Shown here piece by piece: positions 1-8,282 of a DNA stretch of 37,401 bases. The notes beneath the pieces were generated by a model. The model saw only the letters and a program-made list of their open reading frames with translations. It did not search any database and was not told the DNA's origin. Both the position numbers and the translations under genes were made by a program. Source of the DNA: Olsenella sp. An290 (GTDB lineage: Bacteria > Actinomycetota > Coriobacteriia > Coriobacteriales > Atopobiaceae); contig NZ_NFIU01000019.1 in assembly GCF_002159535.1 (NCBI RefSeq), positions 1-37,401 on the forward strand, read 5' to 3'. Positions within the stretch are counted from its first letter, which is position 1; every line of letters begins with the position of its first letter.

Positions 1-59
1 GCCATAGTCTGAGCTGCGGCCCCCGGCGGATAGCCGGGGGCCGCAGCTCAGACTATGGC
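1..59. repeat. 27-bp perfect inverted repeat behind nifJ
   Basis: Two perfectly complementary 27-base arms (1-27 and 33-59) flank a 5-base loop, GGATA. The palindrome lies 8 bases beyond the nifJ stop codon. It could terminate nifJ transcription, but no T-run follows on the minus strand inside the window. The perfect 27-bp match is longer than a usual intrinsic terminator, so a mobile palindromic repeat is also possible. The window begins exactly at its outer edge, so the far flank cannot be inspected. Confidence 0.85.
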
Positions 60-67
60 GTCAGCGC

Positions 68-3000
68 TTACGCGTCGGCGTAGAGGTCCTTGAGCTTGAG
101 GAGGTGCGCATAGCGAGCCATGGCGGCCTCCTCGTTCTCCGCGAAGAGCTCCTTGGCGCGCTCGGGGAAGGAGCGGGTGAGCGAGGCGTAGCGGGCCTCG
201 TTCATGAGGAAGTCCTGGTACCCGCCCTGCGGCTCCTTGGAGTCGAGGGTGAACTTCTTGCCGGTCGGGGCGGCCGGGTTGAAGCGGAAGAGGTTCCAGT
301 AGCCGCACTCCACGGCCTTCTTCATCTCGGCCTGGCAGTTCTGCATGCCACCCTTCTTGATGGAGTGCATCTCGCAGGGGCTGTAGCCGATGATGAGGGA
401 CGGGCCGTCGTAGTTCACGGCCTCCTGGATGGCCTTGAGGGTCTGCGTGGGGTTGGCGCCCATGGCAACCTGCGCCACGTAGACGTAGCCGTAGGACATC
501 GCGATCTCGGCGAGGCTCTTCTTCTTGGTCACCTTGCCGGAGGCGGCGAACTGGGCCACCTGGCCGATGTTGGAAGCCTTGGAGGCCTGGCCGCCGGTGT
601 TGGAGTAGACCTCGGTGTCAAAGACGAAGACGTTCACGTTGTGGCCGGAGGCGAGGACGTGGTCGAGGCCGCCGAAGCCGATGTCATACGCCCAGCCGTC
701 GCCGCCGAAGATCCAGAAGGCCTTCTTGGTGAGGTAGGCCTTGTCGGCGAGGATGGCCTTGGCGGTGGAGCACTCGGCCTTCTCGAGCTCGGCAACGTAG
801 GCGGCAGCGGTGGTCTTGCTGGCCTCGGTGTCGGTGCGGGCCTCGAGCCAGGCGGTCGCGGCCTCCTTCAGCGCGTCGGAGGCGCAGTCGGACTTGAGGA
901 GCTCCTCGGTCTCGGCGACGAGCTTGTCCTGGACGGCGTCGTAGCCCAGCGCCAGGCCAAGGCCGTGCTCGGCGTTGTCCTCAAAGAGGGAGTTGTTCCA
1001 CGCCGGGCCGTGGCCGCAGGCGTTGACCGTGAAGGGCGAGGTCGCGGCCGGGTTGCCCCAGATCGAGGAGCAGCCGGTGGCGTTGGAGATGAACATGCGG
1101 TCGCCACAGACCTGCGTGACGAGGCGCGCGTACGCGGTCTCGGCGCAGCCGGCGCAGGAGCCGGAGAACTCGAGATAGGGCTTGGCGTACTGGCTGCCCT
1201 TGACGTTGGCGGCGATGAGCTCCTTCTTCTCGGAGACCTTGTTCACCGCATAGTCCCACACGGGAGCCTGGTCGAGCTCGGACTCCTGCGGAACCATGGT
1301 GAGGGCGTCCTTCGGGCAGACCTTGGCGCAGTTGGTGCAGCCCATGCAGTCGAGCGGGGAGACGGCCATGGTGAAGGTGTAGCCGGTGCCCTTGGGAACG
1401 GTGAGGTCAAGACGACGCATGTTCTCGGGTGCGGCGGCCTGCTCCTCGGCGTTCATGACGATCGGGCGAATCGTGGCGTGCGGGCACACGAACGAGCACT
1501 GGTTGCACTGGATGCACTTGGACTCGTCCCAGTGCGGCACCATGACGGCGACGCCGCGCTTCTCGTACGCGGAGGCGCCGAGCTCAAACTGGCCGTCGGC
1601 AACGTCGACGAACTTGGAGACGGGCAGGGAGTCGCCGTCCATGCGGTTGATGGGCTCCATGAGCTCCTTGACCTGCTTGACGATGGCCTCGCGCCCCTCA
1701 AGGGTGAGCTCGACCTTCTCGTCGGCGGCGTCGGCCCAGTCGGCGGGCACCTCGAACTTGCGGTAGGCGGTGGCGCCGGCGTCGATGGCCTTCCAGTTGG
1801 CCTCGACGATGGACTGGCCCTTCTTGGCGTAGGACTTCTCGGCGGCGGCCTTCATGTACTCGATGGCGTCGGCCGCGGGAAGAACCTGCGCGAGCGAGAA
1901 GAACGCGGACTGGAGCACCGTGTTGGTGCGCTTGCCCATGCCGACCTTCTCCGCCAGGTCGATGGCGTCGATGAGGTAGACGTTGATGTTGTTCTTGGCG
2001 ATGTAGCGCTTGGCCACGGCCGGCATGTGGGAGGCGAACTCCTCGTCGGACCACTGGCAGTTCACGAGGAACGTGCCGCCCGGCTTGACGTCGCGGACCA
2101 TCGGGAAGCCCTTGACGATGTAGCTCGGGTTGTGGCAGGCCACGAAGTTGGCCTTGTTGATGTAGTACGGCGAGCGGATCGGGGAGTCACCGAAGCGCAG
2201 GTGCGAGATGGTGACGCCGCCGGTCTTCTTGGAGTCGTACTGGAAGTAGGCCTGGACGTACTTGTCGGTGTGGTCGCCGATGATCTTGATGGAGTTCTTG
2301 TTGGCGCCCACGGTACCGTCGCCGCCGAGGCCCCAGAACTTGCACTCGATCGTGGAGGGGTCGGCCGTGTTGGGGGCGTCCGGGTCCATGGGGAGGGACA
2401 GGTTGGTGACGTCGTCCACGATGCCGATGGTGAACTCGCGGGCGGGCACGTCCTTCTCGAGCTCCTTGTAGACGGCGAAGGCGGCTGCGGGCGGCTCGTC
2501 CTTGGAGCCGAGGCCGTAGCGGCCGCCGACCACGGTGACGCCGTCCTTGCCGGCCTCGTAGAGGGCGGTGATGACGTCCTGGTAGAGGGGCTCGCCGATG
2601 GAGCCGGGCTCCTTGGTGCGGTCGAGCACGGCGATCTTCTTGACCGTGGCGGGCAGCGCGGCCACGAAGTCCTCGACGGACCACGGACGGTACAGGCGGA
2701 CCTTCACGAGGCCGACCTTCTCGCCCTTGGCGGTCAGGTAGTCGATGACCTCCTCGAGGGTGTCGCAGAAGGAGCCCATGCAGACGACCACGCGCTCGGC
2801 GTCATCGGCGCCGTAGTAGTCGAAGAGGTGGTAGCTCGTGCCGAGCTTCTCGTTGATCTTGTCCATGTAGGCCTGGACCACGGCGGGAAGCGCGTTGTAG
2901 GCACCGTTGCAGGCCTCGCGGTGCTGGAAGAAGATGTCGCCGTTCTCGTGGGAGCCGCGCGCGTGCGGGTGCTCCGGGTTGAGAGCGTGGTCGCGGAACG

Positions 3001-3604
3001 CCTGGACGGCGTCCATGTCCAGCATCTCCTTGAGGTCGTCGAAGTCCCAGACCGCGACCTTCTGGATCTCGTGCGAGGTGCGGAAGCCGTCGAAGAAGTT
3101 CAGGAACGGCACCTTGCCCTCGATGGCGGCGAGGTGGGCCACCGGCGCGAGGTCCATGACCTCCTGGACGTTGCCCTCGGCGAGCATGGCAAAGCCGGTC
3201 TGGCGGCAGGCCATGACGTCGGAGTGGTCGCCGAAGATGTTGAGCGCGTGGGAGGCCACGGTACGGGCGGACACGTGGAAGACGCCCGGCAGGCCCTCGC
3301 CCGCGATCTTGTACATGTTGGGGATCATGAGGAGCAGGCCCTGCGACGCCGTGTAGGTCGTCGTGAGGGCGCCGGCGCCGAGCGAGCCGTGGACGGTGCC
3401 CGCGGCGCCCGCCTCGGACTCCATCTCGACGACCTTGACCGGCGTGCCGAAGACGTTCTTCATGCCCTGAGCGGCCCACTGGTCAACGTGGTCGGCCATG
3501 GGGCTGGACGGGGTGATCGGGTAGATGCCCGCCACCTCGGTGAACGCATACGAGACGTACGCCGCCGCCTCGTTGCCGTCCATGGACTTAAACTTACGCG
3601 CCAT
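68..3604 (-). CDS. nifJ: Pyruvate:ferredoxin (flavodoxin) oxidoreductase
   Basis: Single-chain PFOR of 1178 aa, the normal length for the family. It oxidatively decarboxylates pyruvate to acetyl-CoA and CO2 and passes electrons to ferredoxin or flavodoxin, the core of anaerobic pyruvate metabolism. The N-terminus carries the TPP/pyruvate-binding domain (GIYPITPSSPMADHVDQW). A middle ferredoxin domain has two 4Fe-4S motifs, CIQCNQCSFVCP and CMGCTNCAKVCP. The C-terminal TPP domain includes the cluster-binding SGSCAGCAETAY and GGDGWAYDIGFGGLDHV. The start is set at ATG 3604 (MARKFKSMDG) because AGGAGAG lies just upstream; an in-frame ATG at 3661 has no such site and would add 19 atypical residues. 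It is monocistronic, with a long upstream region carrying two candidate operators. Identity is very secure. Confidence 0.98.
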   Translation of the reverse strand: MARKFKSMDGNEAAAYVSYAFTEVAGIYPITPSSPMADHVDQWAAQGMKNVFGTPVKVVEMESEAGAAGTVHGSLGAGALTTTYTASQGLLLMIPNMYKIAGEGLPGVFHVSARTVASHALNIFGDHSDVMACRQTGFAMLAEGNVQEVMDLAPVAHLAAIEGKVPFLNFFDGFRTSHEIQKVAVWDFDDLKEMLDMDAVQAFRDHALNPEHPHARGSHENGDIFFQHREACNGAYNALPAVVQAYMDKINEKLGTSYHLFDYYGADDAERVVVCMGSFCDTLEEVIDYLTAKGEKVGLVKVRLYRPWSVEDFVAALPATVKKIAVLDRTKEPGSIGEPLYQDVITALYEAGKDGVTVVGGRYGLGSKDEPPAAAFAVYKELEKDVPAREFTIGIVDDVTNLSLPMDPDAPNTADPSTIECKFWGLGGDGTVGANKNSIKIIGDHTDKYVQAYFQYDSKKTGGVTISHLRFGDSPIRSPYYINKANFVACHNPSYIVKGFPMVRDVKPGGTFLVNCQWSDEEFASHMPAVAKRYIAKNNINVYLIDAIDLAEKVGMGKRTNTVLQSAFFSLAQVLPAADAIEYMKAAAEKSYAKKGQSIVEANWKAIDAGATAYRKFEVPADWADAADEKVELTLEGREAIVKQVKELMEPINRMDGDSLPVSKFVDVADGQFELGASAYEKRGVAVMVPHWDESKCIQCNQCSFVCPHATIRPIVMNAEEQAAAPENMRRLDLTVPKGTGYTFTMAVSPLDCMGCTNCAKVCPKDALTMVPQESELDQAPVWDYAVNKVSEKKELIAANVKGSQYAKPYLEFSGSCAGCAETAYARLVTQVCGDRMFISNATGCSSIWGNPAATSPFTVNACGHGPAWNNSLFEDNAEHGLGLALGYDAVQDKLVAETEELLKSDCASDALKEAATAWLEARTDTEASKTTAAAYVAELEKAECSTAKAILADKAYLTKKAFWIFGGDGWAYDIGFGGLDHVLASGHNVNVFVFDTEVYSNTGGQASKASNIGQVAQFAASGKVTKKKSLAEIAMSYGYVYVAQVAMGANPTQTLKAIQEAVNYDGPSLIIGYSPCEMHSIKKGGMQNCQAEMKKAVECGYWNLFRFNPAAPTGKKFTLDSKEPQGGYQDFLMNEARYASLTRSFPERAKELFAENEEAAMARYAHLLKLKDLYADA

Positions 3605-3857
3605 ATCCTCTCCTTCGTACCGGTCTTCCTGGGGACCCCCATGGCCCCAGGCTGCCCTCACTCATGAAGCGCATGACTGAGTTGGGCCCAAGGCCCATGC
3701 ATGCTGACAGTGTACTCCGCCGAGGGCACTTTTATTCCTACGTTCTCCCGAGAATCCGTGAACTGACGGTTTTTCTCCGAGAAACGCGTCGCGAAAAAAC
3801 GCGCTGGTAAAATACCTCAAAAGTCTAGGGATTAGTCCTGGGGGCAACGACGCAACG
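3605..3857 (-). promoter_or_regulatory. nifJ upstream region with two similar palindromes
   Basis: This 253-bp gap is markedly more AT-rich than its neighbours. It holds TTCTCCCGAGAA at 3743-3754 and TTTCTCCGAGAAA at 3772-3784, two near-identical inverted repeats with centres about 30 bp (three helical turns) apart. They look like paired operator half-turn sites for a dimeric regulator of nifJ. A minus-strand AT-rich stretch (GGAATAAAAG, near 3729-3740) could serve as a -10 region, but no convincing -35 is visible. The regulator is unknown. I see no gene in this gap. Confidence 0.5.
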
Positions 3858-4526
3858 TCACCTTTGGCGGCGGCTCCCGAGGAGCTTTTCGTAGCCGGCA
3901 CGGAAGCGCTCGGCGCGGGGGCCCGCGGCGTCCGAGGCGGGCACGATGCCGTGCTCGTCCGAGGCGAGAAAAACCTCGTCATAGGCGGCCGATCCCGCGA
4001 GCACCTCGGCGGCGAGGCACGCGCGACGTTCCACGGGAAACCCAAGGGTCCGCGCAAGGTCCAGCATGAGGCTCGCGGTCCCCGAGGGGCGCTCGCCCTC
4101 GCCGCGGCCCCAGACGAGCGCGTCGCCGCGCACGAGCCAGAGCGACTCCGGCGCGACGCCCGTGCGCTCCGCCTCCGTCGCCGCGGCCGCGGCGCGCTCG
4201 GCGAGCACCGAGGTGGTCCGCGGAACGAGGGGCTCGTAGGGACCCACCGTCATGGCGGCGCGACCGCCCTCGTCCATCACCACCATGAGGACGCCGTCGG
4301 GATGGGCAAAGGCCCCGTCCGCGAGCGTCCACTCGATGTGCTGCTTTGCCCAGGCAACGAGCTGCGGCGAGACGGGGCGCCCGCAGACGAGCCGCTGCCC
4401 CAGCGCGCGCAGGTGCCGGTTCTCGAGCGGGAGCTCACGAGACGCAAGGCGCCACCTGCAGACAAGCGACGGGGTCCCCAGCGTGAAGTCGTCGGTGAAC
4501 GGTCGTGTGGCACGGGCGTTGTCCAT
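3858..4526 (-). CDS. Class IV aminotransferase / PabC-like protein, catalytic Lys apparently lost
   Basis: A 222-aa protein resembling the fold-type IV PLP family (4-amino-4-deoxychorismate lyase, branched-chain or D-amino acid aminotransferase). The match is clearest in the C-terminal half: LMLDLARTLGFPVERR, then an EVLAGSAAYDEVFLASDEHGIVPASD segment, which corresponds to the family's ADEvFlt...GvvPV region. The PRTTSVLAERAAA segment sits where the family has its PLP lysine in a K-T-x-N/x-R-type motif; here the position reads Arg, and the usual G-x-T-R also reads SGTAS. The chain is shorter than the typical 270-290 aa. It may be a degenerate pseudo-enzyme or a divergent lyase. Start ATG 4526 has only a weak G-rich ribosome site. 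Its location beside purH gives no firm functional clue. Confidence 0.6.
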   Translation of the reverse strand: MDNARATRPFTDDFTLGTPSLVCRWRLASRELPLENRHLRALGQRLVCGRPVSPQLVAWAKQHIEWTLADGAFAHPDGVLMVVMDEGGRAAMTVGPYEPLVPRTTSVLAERAAAAATEAERTGVAPESLWLVRGDALVWGRGEGERPSGTASLMLDLARTLGFPVERRACLAAEVLAGSAAYDEVFLASDEHGIVPASDAAGPRAERFRAGYEKLLGSRRQR

Positions 4527-4582
4527 GTGGCCCCCTCTGGGTAGGGACGCCCCGGCGGGCGCGGGGCCGGCCGGGGCGCCTG

Positions 4583-4610
4583 GTTCAAAAGGGACGGGCC
4601 CCTTTTGAAC
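4583..4610. terminator. Hairpin behind purH, REP-like sequence
   Basis: GTTCAAAAGGG and CCCTTTTGAAC form an 11-bp perfect stem around a 6-base loop, 12 bases past the purH stop codon. It probably terminates purH on the minus strand although the T-run is short. The AAAAGGGAC...CTTTT core strongly resembles the paired repeats at 28144-28222, so it may be a member of the same palindromic repeat family. Confidence 0.65.
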
Positions 4611-4622
4611 GGTTGCGGTTGG

Positions 4623-6248
4623 CTAGTGGCGGAAGTGACGGGCGCCGGTGAAGACCATCGCGATGCCGTGCTCGTTGCAGGCCTGGACGGACTCGTCGTC
4701 ACGCTTGGAGCCGCCGGGCTGAATGATGCAGGTCACTCCGTGCGCGGCGAGCACGTCGACGTTGTCGCGGAACGGGAAGAATGCGTCGGACGCGCAGGCG
4801 TAGCCGCCCTTCTCCACGCCCATGCGCTCGCAGGCCTCGTCCGCGCGCTCGCAGGCGAGCAGCGCGGAGTCCACGCGGTTGGGCTGGCCCGGGCCCATGC
4901 CGATGCCGGCCTTGCCCTTGGAGACGAGGATCGCGTTGGACTTGACGCCCTTGCAGACGCGCCAGGCAAACATGAGCTCGTCCATCTCGTCGGCCGTGGG
5001 CTTGCGCTCGGTGGGGCAGGTGAAGGTCTCGGGGTCCTCAGAGACGGAGTCCACGTTCTGCAGCAGCACGCCGCCGTCGATGGAGCGCAGCTCGTACTCG
5101 GCATGGGCGCCCACGCCGCCGGTGGCCAGCACGCGCAGGTTGGGACGCTTGGCCATGCGCTCGAGGGCCTCGGGCGTGTAGCTCGGGGCAATGATTACCT
5201 CGACGAACTGGCCGTTCTCGTCGAAGGCGTGCTCCACCAGCTCGAAGGGCACCTCGCGGTTGCAGGCGATGATGCCGCCAAAGGCGCTCTTGGGGTCGCA
5301 CGCAAAGGCACGGTCGTAGGCGGTCGTGACGTCATCGGCCACGGCGGAGCCGCAGGGGTTCTGGTGCTTGAGAATCACGCAGGCCGGGCCGTCGAACTCG
5401 CGCACGAGGTTCCACGCGGCGTCCGCGTCCAGGTAGTTGTTGTAGGAGAGCGGCTTGCCCTGGACCTGCTCGGCGCCCACGAGCGGGTACTCGGAGGAGC
5501 CCAGCTCGGCAAAGTCATCCGCAAAGCGGTAGACCGCAGCCGTCTGCTGCGGGTTCTCGCCGTAGCGCAGGTCCTCGACCTTCTCCAGGTAGATGCCAAG
5601 CTCGTCGGGCGCGGCCGAGGGCTCCTCGGGCTCGCCGAACTCGGCGTCGTACTGCGTGGCCAGCCAGGAGGCGATGGCGGCGTCGTAGCAGGCCGTGGTC
5701 TCGTAGACCTTAAGCTGGAGGAAGCGGCGCAGCTCGAGCGTGGTGGCGCCGTCGTTGGCGCGCATGGTCTCGAGAATCTCCTCGTAGTCGGCCGGGTCGG
5801 AGACCACGGTCACGGCGTCGGCGTTCTTGGCGGCGGAGCGAAGCATGGAGGGGCCGCCGATGTCGATGTGCTCGATGGCGTCCGCGAAGGTGACGTCCGG
5901 CGCGGCCACGGTCTTCTCGAACTCATAGAGGTTCACGCAGACCAGGTCGATCATGCCGATGCCGTGCTCTGCGGCCTCGGCCATGTGGCGCGGGTCGTCG
6001 CGACGGGCGAGCAGGCCGCCGTGCACCTTGGGGTGCAGCGTCTTCACGCGACCGTCCATCATCTCCGGGAAGCCCGTGTACTCCTCGATCGGGACGACCT
6101 TCACGCCGGCCTCGGCCAGCACGCGCGCCGTACCGCCCGTCGAGATGACCTCGACGCCAAACTCGTCCTCGAGCGTCTTGACGAACTCGACCACGCCCGT
6201 CTTGTCCGTGACGGAGACGAGCGCTCTCTTGATGGGAGTGTCTGCCAT
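4623..6248 (-). CDS. purH: Bifunctional AICAR formyltransferase / IMP cyclohydrolase
   Basis: A 541-aa PurH, which carries out the last two steps of de novo IMP synthesis: formylation of AICAR with 10-formyl-THF, then ring closure. The N-terminal cyclohydrolase (MGS-like) domain begins KRALVSVTDKTGVVEF and contains STGGTARVLAEAG. The C-terminal AICAR transformylase domain includes LRYGENPQQTAAVYR, LSYNNYLDADAAW, KHQNPCGSA and the terminal IIQPGGSKRDDE plus GMAMVFTGARHFRH-like end. The start at ATG 6248 is chosen for the adjacent AAGGAGGGG site. An open frame continues far upstream to 7175 but runs antisense through the divergent acetyltransferase and is not coding. purC and purB are also in the window but are not in the same operon. 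Confidence 0.97.
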   Translation of the reverse strand: MADTPIKRALVSVTDKTGVVEFVKTLEDEFGVEVISTGGTARVLAEAGVKVVPIEEYTGFPEMMDGRVKTLHPKVHGGLLARRDDPRHMAEAAEHGIGMIDLVCVNLYEFEKTVAAPDVTFADAIEHIDIGGPSMLRSAAKNADAVTVVSDPADYEEILETMRANDGATTLELRRFLQLKVYETTACYDAAIASWLATQYDAEFGEPEEPSAAPDELGIYLEKVEDLRYGENPQQTAAVYRFADDFAELGSSEYPLVGAEQVQGKPLSYNNYLDADAAWNLVREFDGPACVILKHQNPCGSAVADDVTTAYDRAFACDPKSAFGGIIACNREVPFELVEHAFDENGQFVEVIIAPSYTPEALERMAKRPNLRVLATGGVGAHAEYELRSIDGGVLLQNVDSVSEDPETFTCPTERKPTADEMDELMFAWRVCKGVKSNAILVSKGKAGIGMGPGQPNRVDSALLACERADEACERMGVEKGGYACASDAFFPFRDNVDVLAAHGVTCIIQPGGSKRDDESVQACNEHGIAMVFTGARHFRH

Positions 6249-6317
6249 TGCCCCTCCTTGGGATTGTCGACGACATGAGGTACCGTCTTTCTTACGATAC
6301 CGCAGCCGGAGGTTAAC

Positions 6318-6971
6318 GTGACTCAGATGTGCGACGAGTTGGTGCTGAGACCCTTTGAGAAAAGTGACTTCGAGCCCCTGGCAGAGCTCGTGGGCAGGAC
6401 ATGGCTCGCCGAGTTCCCGCCCGCGGCGCAGCTGGCTGCGGGGCGCGTGGAGCTCGCCCACTACCTTTCCCTCACCACCTGGTCCCTTGTTGCGGTGCGC
6501 GCGGGGGCGGTTCTGGGCGCCGTCCTGCTCTCCGAGCGTGACGCGGCGACGCCGGACGCCGCCGCGTGGGAAGAGCTTGCCTCCCGCCTTGCCACCGAGG
6601 GCGAGAAGAACCCCGAGGCAGCCGAGGCCATCCGCGTGGAGATGGACGGGGTCGCCGAGGAGGCCCGGCTCGAGCGCGCCTACGCAGAGACCGGCGCGGC
6701 GGGCACGGCGGCAACGGTGAAGCTGCTCATTGTCTCCCCGGACGCCAAGGGGCTTGGCATCGGCGGGCGGCTCTTCTCGGCGGCGGTGGACCATCTGCGG
6801 GCAACCGGTGCCGCGGGCTACCACCTCCTCACGGACGACGCCTGTGACGTGACCTTCTACGAGCACAAGGGCCTCTCGCGCGCGATGCGGCGGCGCTCCG
6901 AGGCCTTCTGGCCCGGCGTCGACCCAGCCACGGACGAGTTCTACGTCTATGTGTACGACCAGGAGCTCTAG
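6318..6971 (+). CDS. GNAT family N-acetyltransferase
   Basis: A 217-aa protein with the GNAT fold. The acetyl-CoA pyrophosphate loop is visible as VKLLIVSPDAKGLGIGGRLFSAAVDHLR, matching the family's Q/R-x-x-G-x-G/A signature, and is followed by TDDACDVTFYEHKGL, the usual aromatic/YxxxG segment near the C-terminus. It transfers an acetyl group from acetyl-CoA to an amine; the substrate is not predictable. It starts at GTG 6318 with GGAGG six bases upstream. It is divergent from purH, with only 69 bp between them, and its 3' end overlaps or abuts gluQRS, suggesting co-transcription. The 12-mer GCGAGAAGAACC occurs within it at 6601-6612. Confidence 0.9.
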   Translation: MTQMCDELVLRPFEKSDFEPLAELVGRTWLAEFPPAAQLAAGRVELAHYLSLTTWSLVAVRAGAVLGAVLLSERDAATPDAAAWEELASRLATEGEKNPEAAEAIRVEMDGVAEEARLERAYAETGAAGTAATVKLLIVSPDAKGLGIGGRLFSAAVDHLRATGAAGYHLLTDDACDVTFYEHKGLSRAMRRRSEAFWPGVDPATDEFYVYVYDQEL

Positions 6972-7932
6972 CCGCCGGCCGGTGCGCGGCCGCTTTGCGC
7001 CGACGCCCTCCGGCAGGATGCATCTTGGGAACGTCTTCTCCGCCCTCGTGGCCTGGCTGTCCGCCCGGGCCGCGGGCGGGACGATGGTCCTGCGCATCGA
7101 GGACCTGGACCCGCGCGCCCAGAGCCGCGAGCGCGCCGAGCTCCTCATGCACGACCTTGAGTGGCTGGGCCTCACCTGGGACGAGGGCCCCCTCTACCAG
7201 AGCGAGCGCTCGGAGGTCTACGCCGAGGCGCTGGCGAGGCTCGCCGCACGGGGCCTCACCTACCCGTGCTTCTGCACGCGCGCCGAGCTCCACGCCGCAA
7301 GCGCGCCGCACGCCTCCGACGGCACGCCCGTCTACGCGGGCACCTGCCGGGACCTTGCCCCCGATGAGGTGGCGCGCCGCGCGCAGGCACGACCCCCCGC
7401 AACGCGGCTGCGCGTGCCCGATGCGGACGCTCCCGCAGGCACCGTGAGCTTCCGCGACCTTGCCTACGGTCCGCACGAGGAGGTCCTTGCCCGCGAGTGC
7501 GGGGACTTTCTCGTGCGCCGCAGCGACGGCGTCGTTGCCTACCAGCTTGCCGTGGTGGTCGACGACGCCCTCATGGGCGTCACCCAGGTGGTGCGCGGCC
7601 GCGACCTTTTGGGCTCCTGCGCCCGTCAGCTCTACCTGGGCGGCCTCCTTGGCTACCCAGCACCCGAGTTTGGGCACGTCCCCCTGCTGGTAGCGCCCGA
7701 TGGCCGCCGCCTCTCCAAGCGCGAGAAGGACCTCGACCTTGGCACCCTGCGCGAGCGCGGGGTCACCCCGCGGCGCATCGTGGGCGCGCTTGCCGGGGCC
7801 GCGGGCCTTGCAGGTCCCGGGCAGGACCTCGCGCCCGACGAGCTCCTTGAGGCGTTCTCGTGGGACCGGATCGCGACGCATCGCGAGGACATCATCGTGG
7901 ACGAGGCGCTTCTCGCCCGACTTTACGAGTAG
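6949..7932 (+). CDS. gluQ: Glutamyl-Q tRNA(Asp) synthetase
   Basis: A 327-aa homologue of the glutamyl-tRNA synthetase catalytic domain without the anticodon-binding half, as in Glu-Q-RS (YadB). That enzyme glutamylates queuosine at position 34 of tRNA-Asp. Visible motifs are RFAPTPSGRMHLGN (HIGH-type, residues 15-28), LRIEDLDPR, and PCFCTRAEL with a later Y...C giving a zinc-binding CxC...Y...C arrangement (Cys107, Cys109). GRRLSKREKDL is the KMSKS-type loop. ATG 6949 overlaps the GNAT gene by 23 bp; GTG 6982 is an equally good start because conserved sequence begins there, and neither has a strong ribosome site. A discriminating glutamyl-tRNA synthetase role is unlikely given the length. 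Confidence 0.92.
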   Translation: MCTTRSSSRRPVRGRFAPTPSGRMHLGNVFSALVAWLSARAAGGTMVLRIEDLDPRAQSRERAELLMHDLEWLGLTWDEGPLYQSERSEVYAEALARLAARGLTYPCFCTRAELHAASAPHASDGTPVYAGTCRDLAPDEVARRAQARPPATRLRVPDADAPAGTVSFRDLAYGPHEEVLARECGDFLVRRSDGVVAYQLAVVVDDALMGVTQVVRGRDLLGSCARQLYLGGLLGYPAPEFGHVPLLVAPDGRRLSKREKDLDLGTLRERGVTPRRIVGALAGAAGLAGPGQDLAPDELLEAFSWDRIATHREDIIVDEALLARLYE

Positions 7933-8010
7933 GCGCCTGCGGGCGGCGGCAAGAAGCGCCCGCGCCAAGCCGACAGGCGCAGCCGCACACGCGCACCAAA
8001 AACTCGGGCG

Positions 8011-8039
8011 TTGTGAGTTCTGCCGTTGTGGGGTATCAT
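8011..8039 (+). promoter_or_regulatory. tRNA-Ser promoter
   Basis: TTGTGA (8011-8016) and TATCAT (8034-8039) are separated by exactly 17 bp and lie 16 bp before the tRNA. This is a good match to a housekeeping sigma-70-type promoter, with transcription expected to start near 8046. Between gluQRS and this promoter (7933-8010) I see nothing else. Confidence 0.75.
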
Positions 8040-8055
8040 GCTCCTGCACCATCTT

Positions 8056-8147
8056 GGAGAGCTGACCGAGAGGCCGAAGGTGCTCGCCTGCTAAGCGAGT
8101 ATAGGATGCAAATCCTATCTGGGGTTCGAATCCCCAGCTCTCCGCCA
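8056..8147 (+). tRNA. tRNA-Ser(GCT)
   Basis: The acceptor stem GGAGAGC pairs with GCTCTCC (8137-8143), followed by discriminator G and an encoded CCA (8145-8147). The anticodon loop CTGCTAA gives anticodon GCT, reading AGC/AGU serine codons. A long variable arm (around TATAGGATGCAAATCCTATC) and the GGTTCGAATCC T-loop fit a class II serine tRNA. Confidence 0.96.
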
Positions 8148-8156
8148 GACTGATCG

Positions 8157-8195
8157 GGCCCGCCTTGCACCTCAAGGCGGGCCTTTCTGTTTCTC
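8157..8195 (+). terminator. Terminator of tRNA-Ser
   Basis: GGCCCGCCTT (8157-8166) and AAGGCGGGCC (8174-8183) form a 10-bp perfect stem around a 7-base loop, followed by the T-rich TTTCTGTTTCTCT. A strong intrinsic terminator 9 bases after the tRNA. Confidence 0.88.
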
Positions 8196-8241
8196 TCATA
8201 GACCCCCTTCCCCACATCTTCAACAAATTTGAGATTCCCGC

Positions 8242-8271
8242 TTGACGAACCCATCCAAGGCTGGCAATATA
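8242..8271 (+). promoter_or_regulatory. tRNA-Arg(ACG) promoter
   Basis: TTGACG at 8242-8247 is followed after 17-18 bp by CAATAT/AATATA (8265-8271). The spacing and the -35 match are good, and the tRNA begins 12 bp later. Confidence 0.7.
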
Positions 8272-8282
8272 TCCAACTGCAC

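Noticed and set aside
104-3667. 1187-aa open frame on the plus strand opposite nifJ
   Set aside because: It is the antisense shadow of nifJ in a GC-rich genome. The translation is low-complexity Gly/Val/Leu/His/Asp-rich with no domain, and nifJ itself is unmistakable.
6269-6293. GGTACCGT...ACGATACC dyad between purH and the GNAT gene as a purine operator
   Set aside because: It is imperfect (7 of 8) and not found upstream of purC or purB in the window, so there is no support for a shared regulator.
6249-7175. N-terminal extension of purH by about 309 residues
   Set aside because: It would run antisense through the GNAT gene and part of gluQRS. The conserved PurH N-terminus and a strong ribosome site are at 6248.
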